A stretch of 64,000 nt of DNA. Origin: Narthecium ossifragum (Eukaryota > Streptophyta > Magnoliopsida > Dioscoreales > Nartheciaceae). The position numbers were made by a program, and so were the translations under genes. Shown here piece after piece: positions 10,207 to 21,001 of the stretch (the stretch's first letter is position 1; every line of letters begins with the position of its first letter). The stretch lies in assembly GCA_963920575.1 (NCBI GenBank), contig OY986965.1:14150290-14214289 (forward strand), read 5' to 3'. The notes beneath the pieces are model-generated. The model searched no databases. It saw only the letters and a list, made by a program, of their open reading frames with translations, and was not told the DNA's origin.

Positions 10207-10879
10207 ACTGCACCCGTCTGGACTGATGGCTGCTGGAAAAGGAAAACTCTAGCAGTGGGACGTACTCCGCCTAGCAACCTCCTGCAATCTGGTGATGACG
10301 TTCGCTATGGTGTGCTTCCGCTCCCACTCTGACACTGGAACGGGTTGTAATGGGTCTGCTGAATCTGCAACACTGCTACCTAAGCACGACCTGCCATCTG
10401 CTGACGCTGTCCAGCCCTCTATCATGTGCTCGGTACCAAAACCACAACAAGGATCTCCACGAGCTCCGGATATATACCCTGGGTCTATATCTCTCTGGCA
10501 GGGAGAGCTGGGATGCTGCAAACACCGAAGGGGAGGTCATCTGGATTCTGATCCTTGAAACCTGATCCAACTGATTGTCTGTCTCTGATGAGCTGACAAA
10601 TCCACCAAATCTGCTCTAGCCTCTTTAACCACTGCTGATGGCTAATACCCTTAAAGGTACTGACTCAGTGACTTTAAGGCAAAAGCTCCGGTCTCCTGGT
10701 CAATCTGGTCAACGGTCCCGCAGTCTTGGAGATGCCTCTACTGAATCTTGAACTCCGTCTTCAACCTCTGCTATCGCACATCTGTGTCGACCCCGGCTAA
10801 ATCAATTGATCTGCCTGCCGCCGACACTGCCCGTCCGTCAAAACCTACCTCTGAAGGCTAAGACCTCGCGCTGGGAGCC
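10207..10879 (-). mobile_element. Degenerate pol segment of family A element
   Basis: By position this is the region downstream of reverse transcriptase (RT connection and RNase H). Short broken minus-strand frames are present but none shows a readable motif. It continues, after removal of the solo LTR, into 7869-7485. Confidence 0.4.
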
Positions 10880-11330
10880 AAATAACGCCGATACACACTC
10901 GGCAGCTGCGATGCAAACGCCAAATATCGCTGGTGCTCCTCCTCAACGCCCCAGTAAATAGGATGATGTCAATGAACGCTACTGCAATTGATCAGGGTAC
11001 GACCTGAAGATCCTCTACATCAGATCTGTGAAAGTTGCTGGTGCGTTCGTCAGACTAAACGACATCACTGTGAACTCGTACAGTCCGTACCTCGTACGGA
11101 AGGCTGTCTCCGAGATGTCGCAATCCCGAATCCTCAGTTGGTGTAGTCGATGCGAAGGTCAAACTCTGAAGGGGTCAACGAGTCTCTCAACTGCTAACAC
11201 ATCATAGTTACACTGCAGCGGGCGCATACATTGTGCTGCAACACTGGCTAGCTTCCTGAAGTCTATGCATGTATGGAGAGAACCATCCACAATGAGAACC
11301 GGAACACACTCTGAGGTAACACACCTGGGC
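10880..11330 (-). pseudogene. Gypsy reverse transcriptase remnant
   Basis: Read on the minus strand, 11290-11250 gives SLHTCIDFRKLASV, matching the gypsy RT block 'SWRMCVDYRALN'. Further on, about 11130-11020 gives [21 protein letters not shown] and [18 protein letters not shown], the '[25 protein letters not shown]' block. Near 10985-10955 the catalytic loop reads AFIDIILFT, where the family has 'FIDDILIYS': the second Asp of the Y/F-I-D-D box is replaced by Ile. In-frame stops follow TDLM and flank the loop. The enzyme would be inactive on two counts. Confidence 0.75.
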
Positions 11331-12773
11331 AAACGAAATCCCGAGCTAACGACTCGGCCGACAGAGTCCTCGACTCTCCAAATGCTGCTAGCATCCACAT
11401 GCAAACTCGCAACGCTCACAACCGCCCAAAGGAATCTCGACCTCGAACTCGGTGTCCCGCAAAGGCGACAACCAGAAAGCTCCTCAAGAAGGACAGCTGC
11501 ACAAACAACAACAACAACACGAGGGGAAAGCTGCTCTCCAGAGCACCCTTGAAAACAACGGGGAAGGAGTTCACTACAGGCCGGTGAACAAACCCCAGCT
11601 CTTGACAAGCAGAAGGATCGCCGAACCGCGATCTTCAACGAGAGCGAAACAACGCCGTTAGGTGTGCTCACGACACCTTCCCACGGCCAAAGAAGCACAA
11701 CCCGGTGCGCGACCAACCGACGCAATCGAGGAAGCCGTCGAACCCCAACGTGCACCACACGTGGGCGACGGACACCTAGAGGTTCCCAACCTCTAGGAAA
11801 TGCCCCGACAAGAGCAACCAACCTAAGCTATTGTCCCAATCAGTGGCTACTCTCAAGCCACACTTGACACAGGTCCCAAGCCGGCACGGCTACACGGAGA
11901 CGAGTCACAAGGGTGAAAACCCAGAGCCACAAAGGAAAATGCAAGCTGCGAGAAGCTCCGAAAGCTGAAGGTGGTGGCTCTGAAACAGGCTGCTGCTGAA
12001 ACTACGAACTCCTGCGTCTGCCCCAGGTACCTGCCCCAACTGAGGCGCTAGTCTACCGCTCTGGCCCACACCGTGTGTCACGCCCGACTGCTCTGCGGTA
12101 AGCGCCCAGCGCCCCTCGCAACCAGCACCGTCGGCGGAAAGACCCACAACGGCTAGCACTCGAGCACCCGGTGGACTACCTCTCAGTATGACAGTCCAGG
12201 CTACCTCTCAAAGGACCGGCACGACGCTGCTGTTGCCACGGCTGTCGCTGATGCTGAAACCTCTGCCTCTGCCAACGGCTACCCTGCCATTCCCAAGAAG
12301 CAGGAACGACAACCCCGGAACTCACCACGACCACCGGCCAACTGCCCGGTGTCAACCCTCAAGTCACCTGTCTCAGTAGCTAACGCACAGTCCAGGGTGC
12401 ACCCTGCTGTCGCCCTAGCCTACCGAGTCAGATGAACCAGCCAACCCACGTGTCACCACGCGGTGCGAGTACCCAGAACGAGAGGAGGGTACTCCCAACT
12501 ACACCACCCTCCAAGGGTAGGTGCCAGAGAACAGTACGCGAACTGTTCTCAACACACAACCAACAGTGTCCCTAGTGGCCCCGACAAGCGCCACTATGAA
12601 TCGCTTCCTAGGAAGGCAAGAAAACAACAGCTTCCCAAGCAAGCGATACTCCAGGATGTTCAAAACATCTGGGATCCGGGACACCTCCTTCAATCAGTCC
12701 TCTACTGTCGAAGGATCTCCAACATCGTCCCTGGACCACAACGGGTCCACCTCTCAGGATTCCAAGAGTATAA
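11331..12773 (-). mobile_element. Degenerate gag-protease region of family A element
   Basis: This stretch should hold gag and protease. The minus strand has a frame of 220 residues at 11159-11821 whose C-terminal end is the RT block, but its N-terminal 150 residues match nothing I recognise and look frameshifted. No complete zinc knuckle or protease DTG/DSG box was found in any minus frame. Base composition is GC-rich like the rest of the element. Confidence 0.45.
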
Positions 12774-13061
12774 AGGCGACACGTCCTATTCCCTACTCGC
12801 TTATCTCCAGCACGGGAGGAGACACTGTCAGGCGAGGGAACGGACGACACCGGTGCGCATGCACATCTCCCCCTGAGACGTCATGACGCAACCGAGAAGC
12901 AACAAAACATAACAGCAAACAGATAGATAAGCATGTCACACGCGATCGCAAACAGACATGCAACGATGTTCTAGACCTAGAACTATCCCCATCCCACACT
13001 CAATCTCAACCGTATCCTGATCCTAACCATGGGATCCACAACCTATGCTCTGATACCAAGC
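12774..13061 (-). mobile_element. Family A leader with primer binding site
   Basis: This is the untranslated leader next to the 5' LTR on the minus strand. The primer site TGGTATCAGAGC (minus strand, 13047-13058) lies three bases from the LTR edge and is complementary to initiator Met tRNA. The leader is nearly identical to 3284-3579. Confidence 0.85.
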
Positions 13062-15373
13062 TGTCGCGCCCCGACCCGCGAAAGCCCAACCAGGCCGGGC
13101 GACGCGAACTGGAACCTAACTAAATGCGGAAATAAAGGCGAGGGGTTCCCCCAACTTACTGATTTCATTAAACAGTTCATAAGCACCCCTGAATAATACA
13201 ATAATTTCAAACCTCAAAAGATGTAATATAATATTCAAAACCTCAAATGGGTTACAACAGTTTATACATCATACTCCCGTAGGAGACTAACTATAACAAA
13301 AAAATAGAAAGGGATCACCGGTCCTCAGACCCCGCCAGACGCCGCCGCGCAACCAAACACCTGCCCGGTAGGGGCTACTGAAAAATAGCTGGCGCCTGCA
13401 CCTGCAAAACGCAGCCCGGATAGGAGTGAGCATAAAGGTCAGTAGGGTTCGACACTACGTCACACAGAAGGAAGGGGAACGCAAGAGTGTCGCCCTCAAG
13501 TAAGACTTGGGTGTATACAGGGGTCCCATAACCCCACCGCGTGTCCCTGAGGCCCACGAACATGGTCGCACTCAGCAGCAGGAAACAACACTGCTGGCCC
13601 ACAAGCAGGTACCGGCACTGCAGGCGGGAAACTGCACCGCTAAGTAGTCAACCTCTCTACTCAAGAGTCAACACAGTGGAACACGAGCTACATCTCAGCA
13701 TCCGACTCAAGGCCGACACGACCTCTATAAACACCAAGCAACATGTGCACTAGTCATCTAAACCTATCATCAAATTTGACTGGACACCACAATTCAAACC
13801 GGATCCTAACTACCCAACCCCGGTCCTAAGGCTAAATCCGAGCTTCCAGCCTCGGGACGGCGATCTACAAAATCACCCACGCCCTAACCATGCAACTAAT
13901 GCACAACAGAGAATGCATGCTATGAACATACACAGATAAGAGAATAAAGCATGCAACAGTATGATCAGGCAACATACAAGTCTAACAGGATCGCTGCAGC
14001 GGTACTACCAACCGCTGCCGGCCGATCCGCAGCGGGTCCCGGCATTTCGACGGTACCACGACCACCAACCGCGAACTCCTGCAACGGGAAGCAACCCCGA
14101 AAACTTCGATGAACAGTAAAAATATAATATTATAATCCGAGCTTATAATATTATATTCAAAACACCAAAATGTTCTCTACAGTCAGCCAGTTGACCCCGT
14201 CGATCCGATGTCCAAACAACATCGGATTCAAGATCCAACTTAGACACAAGTCGATCTATATGCATAGATCAACATATCTAATATCCAGAATCATCCAACG
14301 GTTAGATTTACGGGAAAACGCTAATCAAAACCACTAATTAAACTAACTTACCAATTAATTACTGCAATGTAGCCCGCCAGTAATAAATTCATAACAATTC
14401 GTAGAAAAATCGAAAAAATACGAAATAAACTGGGATGGAAAGCTAATGAAGAGATCTACAACTCTTATGTTTATCAAAAGCCAAGATCATACAGACAAGC
14501 CGGAAAACTCGCTGCAAGTCGGCTGTTCTTCAAGAACAGCAGAAAACCCGAAAATCCGAGATTAATCATGCATAAATCCTAATCAAAACTCAACCAAAGA
14601 TCATGAAACTTATATCAATAATTCGAATAGACAAGATGCATCCAACAGCACAATTTGATCAAGATCTAACGGATAGATTTAACGAAACCCATTAATTAAC
14701 TCATGTAGGTAGAACACCTACCGAAGCTGATAATCCTTGGATGATCCCCGCTAAACAGCTGCTAACCAAGCTACTAAATCACGTCAAAGATCGTCCTCAC
14801 GTCGCCACGATCCCAACGAGCCTTCAAGCTCCCAGAATGGTGGCCGGAGGAGGGAGAACGACGACGAAGGAGGTGGCTGCCGGAAGAAAAATAGAGCAAG
14901 CTCTGCTTGCGGGAAGAAGAAACAGCCAAGGAGAAGAAGAGAAGGAAGAAGAGGAAGAGAAGAGAAGGAGAAGGTAGGGGAAGTCCGGGGGAAAGTGGGG
15001 GAAGGTCGGGGAAGGTGAAGGAGAGGACCTCTCCTTTGACAACGGAGAGCAACGGCCACGGCCGTCCTCGCAAACCCAACTGCCCAACCTGCTTTGCTAA
15101 CGAGTCCGATCGATCGCTCCTAGGAGCGATCGATCGCTCAAGGGCCGTAAGCTGCCCAAAAGCAAGCTTCAGCGCGCCCGAGCTGGGATCTTCCGATCCC
15201 GGGTACACCTAACCATTCTAATCAAGCACCAACATAAACAAGATCAGTGTGTGCACACGCGGGTGTGAAAATAACCAACAAGACGCAATTTATCAAATTG
15301 CCCTTACGGTCCACAACGAGCCACGGACCCGACTCAGGCGGTCGACCCAGGAATAGATGGACAGGTCCTCACA
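13062..15373 (-). mobile_element. Family A LTR (right, 5' LTR of the minus-strand element)
   Basis: It runs from TGTCGCGCCCCGACCC to GGTCCTCACA, 2312 bases. It is closely similar to 3580-5845; it retains the segment with ATCCAACGGTTAGATTTACGG (near 14290) that the left LTR has lost. It carries the AT hairpin at 14121-14157 and the 30-bp palindrome at 15107-15136. The minus-strand element would be transcribed from a promoter in this copy, but I cannot point to one clear TATA box. Confidence 0.88.
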
Positions 15374-16900
15374 CTCTCGCACACTCTCTCCCCCTCCCTC
15401 TCTCTCCATCCACTCTCTCTCACTCTGTCTCTAAAGCTTTAGAGTGGGAGAGGAGAAAGTGGGAGAGAGTGGGAGACGAGAGGGATGGAGAGAGAGGGTG
15501 AGAGAGAGTGAGAGAGTGGATGGAGAGCGAGGGAGGGAGAGAGAGAGGGATTAGGATTTAATGATGGTAGAGGGAGATTTTGGAGGGAGATAGGAGAGAA
15601 GAGGAGAGGCGACGAGAGAGAGATGATAAAACATGTGCATTTAATGATGCAAGAAGAGAGAGAATAAAGTTGGTGGATTTAATGATGTCAGAGGAGAGAG
15701 AAGACATCTGGTCTCTGATCTCTTCCATCACTCTCTCTCCTCCACTCTTCGTGGCCATACTCTCACTCTCGCCCACTCTCGCCCCTTCTCTCTCTTCCTC
15801 TATCACTCTCTCCCTCCCTCGCTCTCCTCCACCACTCTCTCCATCTCGCTCTCCACTCTCGCCCCCCCGCTCTCTCTCTCTCCCTCCCTCGCTCTCTCCC
15901 TCCCTCTCTCCTCGACTCTCTCCACCGCCACTCTCTCTCTCTCTCCCTCCACTCTCCCTTCCTCCGAGTTCGAGATCTGTACTTCTACGTCGATCTCATA
16001 TGAGAGTGACATCTTCAACCCCTATGAAAAGTTTGAGGCCGTGTATCGCTCGAACTCTTATAATTTTTAGCTAATAGAAAGAACTAAATACTTCAAATTT
16101 ACAATGATTCCTCAGTTATTTGAAGTATTTCTTAAGGGACTAAATACTTCAAAGTTACAATGATTCCTCAGTTATTTGAAGTATTTCTTAATTATTTGTT
16201 AGGAAATACTTAGAATCGGATTCAATTTTTAAGCAAATGAGATCTTTGCAATTGGAAGACCGGTTTGAACTATTCATTAGTTATTTGTGAGGAATCCTTG
16301 TAAATTTAAAATATTCCTTAGTTATTTGTTAGGAGATACTTAGAATTGAGGAGAGAGAGCGGGGGCGAGAGTGGTCGAGAGTGGAGGGAGAGAGAGAGTG
16401 TGGTGGCAGAGAGAGCGAGGGTAGATATTAGAGGATCCAGATGTCCTCTCTCTCCCCCGACATCATTAAGTCCATCCACTTTATTCTTTCTCTCCTTGCA
16501 TCATTAAATACACATACTTTAACTCTCAAGCTTTAGAGAGAGAGTGAAAGAGAGTGGATGGAGAGAGAGTGTGTGTGTGAGAGAGAGTGGATGGAGAGAG
16601 ACGGAGATAGAGGGAGGGAGCAAGAGAGAGAGAGGGGGGAGAGAGTGGATGGAGAGAGAGAGGGTCGATGGAGGGAGAGAGTCGCCGGAGAGTGAGAGAG
16701 GGTCGATGGAGAGAGAGTGAGTCGATGGAGAAAGAGTGTGAGAGAGAGTGGATGGAGAGAGATGGAGAGAAAGGGACAGAGAGAGAGGCCCCCCCCCTCG
16801 CCCTCCCTCTCCATCCACTCTCTCTGCATCGACACTCTCTATCCATCAACCCTCTCTCTCTCTCCATCGAATCTCCCCCCCGCTCTCTCTCTCTCCCTCT
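15374..16900 (+). repeat. GA/CT strand-switching foldback repeat, copy 1
   Basis: GA-rich blocks on this strand (15440-15710, 16340-16420, 16545-16790) alternate with CT-rich blocks (15374-15430, 15720-15960, 16440-16500, 16795-16900). Two arms around 15630-15712 and 16437-16520 are inverted copies (AATGATGCAAGAAGAGAG against CTCTCCTTGCATCATT). Between them 16020-16340 holds an AT-rich core with AGCTAATAGAAAGAACTAAATACTTC and repeats of TTACAATGATTCCTCAG, which is the inverse of the cores at 25497-25612 and 27795-27911. No gene is seen. A gag-only retroelement interrupts the block at 16901. Confidence 0.75.
16896..16900 (+). repeat. Target site duplication CCTCT (left)
   Basis: CCTCT precedes the 5' LTR and recurs at 20686-20690 right after the 3' LTR. 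The site lies in CT-rich repeat, so a chance match is easier than usual, but both copies fall exactly at the LTR edges. Confidence 0.8.
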
Positions 16901-17928
16901 TGTTAGCCCATATATTGTTTTGATGATGTCAATATATATTTGATGATAAAACGATGATTTAATATTATTATCCCTTAATTTGGAAAGCATTAAAATCATA
17001 TTTAAAGTGTTTTTGCACTGACGGTCGATGCGACGGATGATGCACGGATCGACCGTGGGATATGGCGGTTGATGGAAGGATTGACCGCGGAAGCTAAACA
17101 TGGGAAAATAGGCAACGATCGATGTGACGGTCGATGGACCGATCGACCGTGGCCTATGTGACTTGGCTCAAAGGAGCGACGGTCAATCGGTGCATCGACC
17201 CTGGGAAGCGGTTTTCGCAACAGAGCCTGACGGACGATGTCACGGTCGATGGGACGGTCGATCGTGAGGCGTGACGGTCGATAGGTGGATCGACCGTACG
17301 TGGCTCAAGGAAAGCCTGGCGGACGATGTCACGGACGATGCGACGGTCGACCATGAGCCCAGAAAAGAGCCGTTAAAGAGCCATTGCAGGAACATAAACT
17401 AGCCGTTGGGAGGCTATTTGGAGGGCTTTGAAGCTCAGCTATAAAAGGGAAGTTGTAGCAAACTTGGCTGTGACTTAGAGGGAGCTAAGGGATTATTGTA
17501 ATCATATTCTAGCAAGTTTCTATCTCTTATTAGTGAGCTAAACCTTTGTAAAACTACTTCAAGTGTGAAGTAGACTTTGAGAGAAATATCCAAGAGAGAG
17601 CTTGGAGAGATTGTAAGGTTGCCAAGCACCCGTAAGCTTGGTGGATAGGTTGCCAAGCACCCGGAAGCTTGGTGGACAACTTGTAACATTTCTTGCAAGT
17701 AGTGGAACCTCAAGAGAGTGTCTTGAGAGAGTGGACGTAGGCAAGGTTTGCCGAACCACTATAGATCTGGTGCAATCTCTCTATCTCTCATATCTTATCC
17801 TTGTTTTAACATAGATTTTCTGCTCTTATCATTGCAAGCATATTACTTGATTAGACTCCTCCTACTCAGATTTCCTTAATTGATTTTATTGTTTAAAGCC
17901 TAAGATAAACCCCCCTCTTAGAGCTTTA
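16901..17928 (+). mobile_element. 5' LTR of gag-only element
   Basis: It starts TGTTAGCCCATATATTG and ends GAGCTTTA; the partner LTR ends GAGCTTCA, so the terminal CA has mutated to TA here. The 1028 bases contain a block at 17020-17345 of CGGTCGAT/ATCGACCG inverted motifs and a TATA-like TATAAAAGG at 17442, followed by repeats of the CACCCG-AAGCTTGGTGGA unit near 17620-17680 (present twice here, once in the 3' LTR). Confidence 0.93.
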
Positions 17929-17930
17929 AT

Positions 17931-17942
17931 TGGTATCAGAGC
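17931..17942 (+). promoter_or_regulatory. Primer binding site, initiator Met tRNA
   Basis: TGGTATCAGAGC begins two bases after the 5' LTR and continues TAGGTTTC, complementary to initiator methionine tRNA with one mismatch in the extension. Confidence 0.93.
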
Positions 17943-17992
17943 TAGGTTTCTAATTTTGTGGTGTAACAGCCCTTAGAGGATCCTAAATCAAT

Positions 17993-19042
17993 ATGGAAAT
18001 CATAGAGGGACAATCTACCAATAGGCCACCCTACTTTAATGGATTTAATTACACCTATTGGAAAACCAAAATGGAAATCTTAATTCAATCCATGGATTAT
18101 GATGCATGGTTGATAATAGAAGATGGAGATTCTATCCCTTCAATGATCATTGAGAGAAAAGAAGTTCCAAAATCTAAGAATGAATTTACTCCTGATGATT
18201 TTAGGAAACTTCAAGTAAATGCCAAAGCAAAAAATTTTCTATTTTATGCCCTTAGCCCTGATGAATTTAATAGAATTTCTGCATGTAAAACTGCTAAGGA
18301 AATATGGGAAAAATTTGAAGTTACCTATGAGGGAACAAGCCGTGTCAAGGAGTCTAAGATTAGCATGCTTGTTAATGATTATGAGTTATTTTCCATGAAG
18401 GATGATGAGAATATAAATGAAATGTTTATTCGCTTTACCAATATCATAAATGTCCTTGATTCTCTTGGTAAAAGTTATTCTAATATGAGATGGTAAGAAA
18501 GATCCTTAGGTGCCTACATAAGACATGGGATCCCAAGGTGACAGCAATTGAAGAAGTTAAAGATTTAACTATGCTGTCTCTTGATGAGTTAATGGGTTCT
18601 CTCATGACATATGAGATGAACATGGAAAGGAGCAATGATGGAGAAAGGAAAAAAAAGAAAACCATTGCATTCAAGTCAACATACAAGGATTCATCCGACT
18701 CAAGCTATGAAGATGATGATGAGGAGATGCAAAAGATCACAAGAAGAATCCAACGAATCATCAAGAATCAAGGAAAGAAAAATTCCAAAGGTGAAAAAGG
18801 AAAATCCTCTTCTTACTTAAATAAAATTACTTGTTATGAGTGTAGGAAGCCCGAACATTACATGTCGGATTGTCCAAAGCTCAAGAAATCTTCAAAGAAG
18901 AAGAAAAAGGCCAAGGAAGAAAGTGACTCGACCTCCGAAGAAGAAGAAGAAGAAGAAGAAACTGCAAATCTTTGTTTAACTGCATTCGGAGTAAAGAAAG
19001 ATAAAATTGACAAGTGGAGGCACAAGATATTTAAAGGAGGAT
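17993..19042 (+). pseudogene. Copia-type gag, one frameshift
   Basis: The first frame (17993-18496, 167 residues) starts at the first ATG after the primer site and has the UBN2/DUF4219 features: PPYFNGFNYTYWKTKME near residue 12, DDFRKLQVNAKAKNFLFYAL, and TAKEIWEKFEVTYEGTSRVKE. It ends in a stop right after SYSNMRW. The second frame (from 18490) resumes with MVRKILRCLHKTWDPKVTAI and runs to 19042 through a zinc knuckle CYECRKPEHYMSDC (C-x2-C-x4-H-x4-C, near 18833) and acidic Glu runs. The two frames are separated by a single missing base near 18485. Gag would form the particle and bind RNA. Nothing of pol follows. Confidence 0.88.
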
Positions 19043-19687
19043 AACAATTTGGTTTAAAAGGTAATGGAGGTATGTCTTAATTTTCGATATATGTCTCCTC
19101 CATTACATCTTCTTATTTTATTTTTTTAAAAGTAATTTCATGTTTAAAAATGGTTTTAGAAAGTCTTTTGTGTGAAGAGTTGATTTTTTTTTTACAAATG
19201 ACCGTTTTGATTGTAAATCTTCATTTGGTATATTGTTTTGAGATGATCTTAAAACTTTCTATTTGTTTCTCTTAAGAATTTGTTTTTATTTTAACTTGAT
19301 TCTTCTTCCCCCTCTACCAAATCTTTTTGATAATGTCAAAGAGGGAGAAATATTGTGATATTAGTTTTTGAAAGCTCTTAAAACCTTATATTCTAAATAC
19401 TTAAAATCTTTTGATGTTTAAAGGATTTACTGGTAATTTCATATGCTCAAATATCATGTCTCATGTTTCTATACAAAGAGGTACATATGTCATATTTTGC
19501 ACTTTCACATCTTTTGACTTAAACTCAAGCCTGATATATCTGGTTAGTGACATATGACTTGCATGCCTCAATGAAATTCACTTTAAAACATATTTTATGA
19601 GGTAAATGGATGCACAAATTAAGAGGGAGCTTTCAAGGTTTTATCATCACAATTTTAAAAAGTTGACATCATCAAAAAGAGGGAGAT
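19043..19687 (+). other. Untranslated 3' internal region and polypurine tract
   Basis: There is no gene in these 645 AT-rich bases. The last bases, AAAAAGAGGGAGAT at 19674-19687, are the polypurine tract that primes plus-strand DNA. A second purine stretch, AAAGAGGGAGAAAT, occurs at 19338-19351. Confidence 0.8.
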
Positions 19688-20685
19688 TGTTAGCCCAGAT
19701 ATTGTTTTGATGATGTCAATATATATTTGATGATAAAACGATGATTTAATATTATTATCCCTTAATTTGGAAAGCATTAAAATCATATTTAAAGTGTTTT
19801 TGTACTGACGGTCGATGCGACGGATGATGCACGGATCGATCGTAGGATATGGCGGTTGATGGAAGGATCGACCGCGGAAGCTAAAAATGGGAAAATAGGC
19901 GACGGTCGATATGACGGTCGATGGACCGATCGACTGTGGCCTATGTGACTTGGCTCGAAGGAGCGACGGTCGATCGGTGCATCGACCATGGGAAGCGGTT
20001 TTCGCAACAGAGCCTGACGGACGATGTCACGGTCGATGGGACGGTCGACCGTGAGGCGTGACGGTCGATAGGTGGATCGATCGTACGTGGCTCAAGGAAA
20101 GCCTGGCGGACGATGTTACGGACGATGCGACGGTCGACCGTGAGCCCAGAAAAGAGCCGTTAAAGAGCCGTTGCAGGAACATAAACTAGCCGTTGGGAGG
20201 CTATTTGAAGGGCTTTGAAGCTCAGCTATAAAAGGGAAGTTGTAGCAAACTTGGCTGGGGCTTAGAGGGAGCTAAGGGATTATTGTAATCATATTATAGC
20301 AAGTTTCTATCTCTTATTAGTGAGCTAAACCTTTGTAAAATTACTTCAAGTGTGAAGTAGACTTTGAGAGAAATATCCAAGAGAGAGCTTGGAGAGATTG
20401 TAAGGTCGTCAAGCACCCGGAAGCTTGGTGGATAACTTGTAAGAGGTCTTGCAAGTAGTGGAACATCAAGAGAATGCCTTGAGAGAGTAGACGTAGGTAA
20501 GGTTTGCCGAACCACTATAAATCTGGTGCAATCTCTCTATCTCTCATCTCTTATCCTTGTTTTAACATAGATTTTCTGCTCTTATCATTGCAAGCATATT
20601 ACTTGATTAGACTCCTCCTACTCAGATTTCTTTAATTGATTTTATTGTTTAAAGCCTAAGATAAACCCCCCCTCTTAGAGCTTCA
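19688..20685 (+). mobile_element. 3' LTR of gag-only element
   Basis: It starts TGTTAGCCCAGATATTG and ends GAGCTTCA, 998 bases, and follows the 5' LTR closely; the visible differences are scattered base changes and loss of one of the two AAGCTTGGTGGA units. Retained CA at the edge shows the true LTR end. Confidence 0.93.
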
Positions 20686-20690
20686 CCTCT

Positions 20691-21001
20691 CCCTCCCTCT
20701 TTCTCCGTCTCTCTCCATCCACTATCTCTCACACTCTCTCTCTACCTCCCTCTCCCTCCATCCATCCGATCTCTCTCCACCTGATCTTCTCTCTCTATCG
20801 ACTCACTCTCACTCTTTCTCTCCCTCCGCTCTCCCCCCCCCCACTCTCCTTCTCTCCCTCTCTCTCCATCCACTCTCTCTCACACTCTCTCTCTCTATCG
20901 ACTCTCTCTCCCCACCCGATCTTCTCTCTCCATCGACTCTCACTCTCTCCACTCGATCTCTCTCTCTCCATCGACCCTCTCTCACTCTCCATCGACTCTC
21001 T
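20691..21001 (-). repeat. CT-rich remainder of strand-switching repeat copy 1
   Basis: After removal of the element at 16901-20685 this block continues 15374-16900. It is pyrimidine-rich with CTCTCTCCATCCACTCTCTC and CATCGACTCTC units, the complement of the GA units to the left. No gene is seen. Confidence 0.8.

Larger units (their letters stand above)
5846..13061 (-). mobile_element. Internal region of family A Ty3/gypsy element, decayed
   Basis: Order on the minus strand is primer site and leader (13061-12774), degenerate gag/pol, reverse transcriptase remnant (about 11330-10880), a solo LTR insertion (7875-10201), integrase zinc-binding domain (7484-7383), minisatellite (7382-6912), integrase core (6886-6401) and integrase C-terminus (6298-5921). 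This RT-then-integrase order defines Ty3/gypsy. The C-terminal tail has the RRPLV/W-RH-like ending of Tekay/Del-type chromoviruses, though that clade call is tentative. The PPT region is the purine-leaning stretch just right of 5845 (minus strand AAGGGTATTAGGA). Frames are broken throughout; the element is dead. Confidence 0.82.
16901..20685 (+). mobile_element. Complete gag-only copia-type retrotransposon
   Basis: The 3785-bp element has two LTRs, an initiator Met primer site, one gag frame and a polypurine tract, and is flanked by CCTCT on both sides (16896-16900 and 20686-20690). There is no protease, integrase, reverse transcriptase or RNase H: only about 640 bases separate the gag stop from the 3' LTR. 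It is a nonautonomous copy that must have been mobilised by proteins from a full-length relative. The gag type (UBN2 with a C-terminal CCHC knuckle and Lys-rich tail) points to the Ty1/copia superfamily, SIRE/Maximus-like, as an inference from gag alone. Confidence 0.92.

Noticed and set aside
11159..11821. 220-residue minus-strand frame as a host gene
   Set aside because: Its C-terminus is gypsy reverse transcriptase and it lies between the LTRs of a dead element.
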